Of a stretch of 64,000 nt of DNA, positions 63,095 through 64,000 are shown in pieces. Origin of the DNA: HLUCCA09 sp038745585 (GTDB taxonomy: Bacteria; Pseudomonadota; Alphaproteobacteria; Rhodobacterales; Rhodobacteraceae); assembly GCA_038745585.1 (NCBI GenBank), contig JBCDLH010000001.1, positions 1-64,000 on the forward strand, read 5' to 3'. Within the stretch, counting starts at the first letter, position 1. Each line of letters opens with the position of its first letter. The translations under genes and the position numbers were made by a program. The notes under the pieces were generated by a model, which saw only the letters and a program-made list of their open reading frames with translations, was not told the origin of the DNA and did no database searches.

Positions 63095-64000
63095 CTAGTT
63101 CAGCCCGGCCGTCCAGAGATAGACCTTCTCATCCGGGCGCGGCGTCCAGTCGATCCGGTTCGATACGCCGTAGAAGTCGGGCTGAAAGTAGAGGTGCAGC
63201 CAGGGCCCGTCGTCGTAAAAGACCTGCAGCATTTCGTCGACGATCTCGCGCGTTTCCTCTTCCGAGGTCGCGTTGGCGATGTCTTCCCAACGGTCGAACC
63301 AGCGCGGATCGTCCCAATGGGTGTAGTTGGTGCCGCTATCGACCCGCGCGAGATCCGTCATGTCGTAAAGCGGGCTCCAGAGCGCGCCCCCCGACCCGAT
63401 GAAGTACAGCGGCCCGGCGGCGCGTTGGCGGATGATTGGGATGTAGACAGAGGACCATTCCATGATCTCCAGTTCCACATCGAGCCCGACATCGGAGAGG
63501 TATTGCGCAATCGCCAAGACGACATTGACGTCGTTGAGGTAACGCCCCTGACCGGCCTGGAACCGGATCGAAAAGCGAGTGCCATCCTCCCCGCGGGGCC
63601 AGCCAGCCTTGTCAAGCAATTGCTCGGCCAGCTCCGGGTCATAGGGATAGGGCTCAAGGCTTTGGTTGGCGTTCGGCGGGTTGACGATGCCCGTCATCCG
63701 CTCGCACTCAAAGTTTAAGAGCTGCGCGCAAATCGTCGGCACGTCGACCGCGTATTGCAGCGCACGGCGCACGTCCGGGTCTTGGATCGCATCGCCGCCA
63801 GGCAGCGCCGCCATCTCGTCGGAGAGGTTGAAGCCGACATACATGCGCCGCGTGCCCTGGATCGGGTTCACGCTCGCAGCACCGGAGGCGTTGATCACGT
63901 CCATCTGATCGGGCGCGACGTTGGTGATGATGTCGACGTTGCCGGCCATAAGCTCGGCCGAGCGGGTCGACGCTTCGGGGATGATCCGCCAGACGATCTT
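63095..64000 (-). CDS. peptide/nickel-type ABC binding protein (3' part, runs off the window)
   Basis: The C-terminal 300 or so residues of an SBP_bac_5 protein, open past base 64000. An internal Met at 63949 is not the start. Visible motifs are GTRRMYVGFNLSD, DPDVRRALQYAVDVPTICAQ and PYDPELAEQLLDKAGWPRG, with C-terminal QYLSDVGLDVELEIMEWSSV. The order is canonical. It is the end of a separate transporter operon whose other genes are outside the window, and terminates at 63039-63069. Confidence 0.9.
   Translation of the reverse strand, partial: KIVWRIIPEASTRSAELMAGNVDIITNVAPDQMDVINASGAASVNPIQGTRRMYVGFNLSDEMAALPGGDAIQDPDVRRALQYAVDVPTICAQLLNFECERMTGIVNPPNANQSLEPYPYDPELAEQLLDKAGWPRGEDGTRFSIRFQAGQGRYLNDVNVVLAIAQYLSDVGLDVELEIMEWSSVYIPIIRQRAAGPLYFIGSGGALWSPLYDMTDLARVDSGTNYTHWDDPRWFDRWEDIANATSEEETREIVDEMLQVFYDDGPWLHLYFQPDFYGVSNRIDWTPRPDEKVYLWTAGLN

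Noticed and set aside
1..64000. tRNA genes, rRNA genes and CRISPR arrays
   Set aside because: No TTCGA-type tRNA arm in a clover-leaf context, no rRNA core sequence and no regularly spaced direct repeats were seen on reading.
1..64000. Insertion sequences, integrase or transposase genes
   Set aside because: No DDE-type or tyrosine-recombinase motif and no terminal inverted repeats flanking a gene were recognised.

Overview
The window is GC-rich, densely coded chromosomal DNA that looks alphaproteobacterial, most likely from the Rhodobacterales (Roseobacter-type). The supporting signs are the serC-serA pair, the NirA plus flavoprotein pair, the TRAP and dipeptide-type transporters, and long operons whose genes overlap by ATGA or GTGA. 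Only protein-level family recognition was possible, so the genus is not fixed. No tRNA, rRNA, CRISPR array, prophage or intact insertion sequence was seen.

Layout. 1-6.0 kb (minus strand): dnaX (cut by the window edge), a thiolase, a small proline-rich protein, serA and serC, with a candidate leader upstream of serC. 6.6-11.6 kb (plus): a four-gene TroABCD-type metal importer behind a promoter that carries two operator-like palindromes, then a VIT-family metal transporter. 12.2-15 kb (minus): a copper island with a CopC-CopD fusion, a YcnI-like protein and a small membrane-anchored protein. 15.6-18 kb: a glutathionyl-hydroquinone reductase and an MFS transporter. 18.3-21.9 kb (minus): a CysJ-like flavoprotein and a NirA-type sirohaem reductase. 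22.7-27.1 kb (plus): an MCE/Mla-type lipid transport operon. 27.3-29.3 kb: a DMT transporter and a quinone-oxidoreductase-like enzyme.

29.3-54 kb is the most interesting part. Two catabolic islands, each with its own dipeptide-type ABC importer, converge at about 44.97 kb. Island 1 (29.3-45.0 kb) has an IclR regulator, a divergent unit containing an M28 peptidase homologue, and a ten-gene plus-strand operon: racemase, substrate-binding protein, two permeases, two ATPases, HyuB, HyuA, M20 peptidase and amidohydrolase. Matching palindromes precede both transcription units. The island 1 binding protein has a circularly permuted domain order. Island 2 (54.0-45.0 kb, minus) runs LuxR regulator, two permeases, a double ATPase, a HyuA-like protein, two tandem DUF917 proteins and a binding protein. 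It has no HyuB.

55.8-64 kb: an orphan PhnD-like protein without a signal peptide, then a minus-strand TRAP transporter (DctPQM) followed by a flavin monooxygenase-like protein and a TPR protein. The window ends in a third peptide-type binding protein with a clear terminator. Taken together, the second half of the window looks like a scavenging region for small cyclic amides, hydantoins or peptides. The substrates are inferred, not shown.
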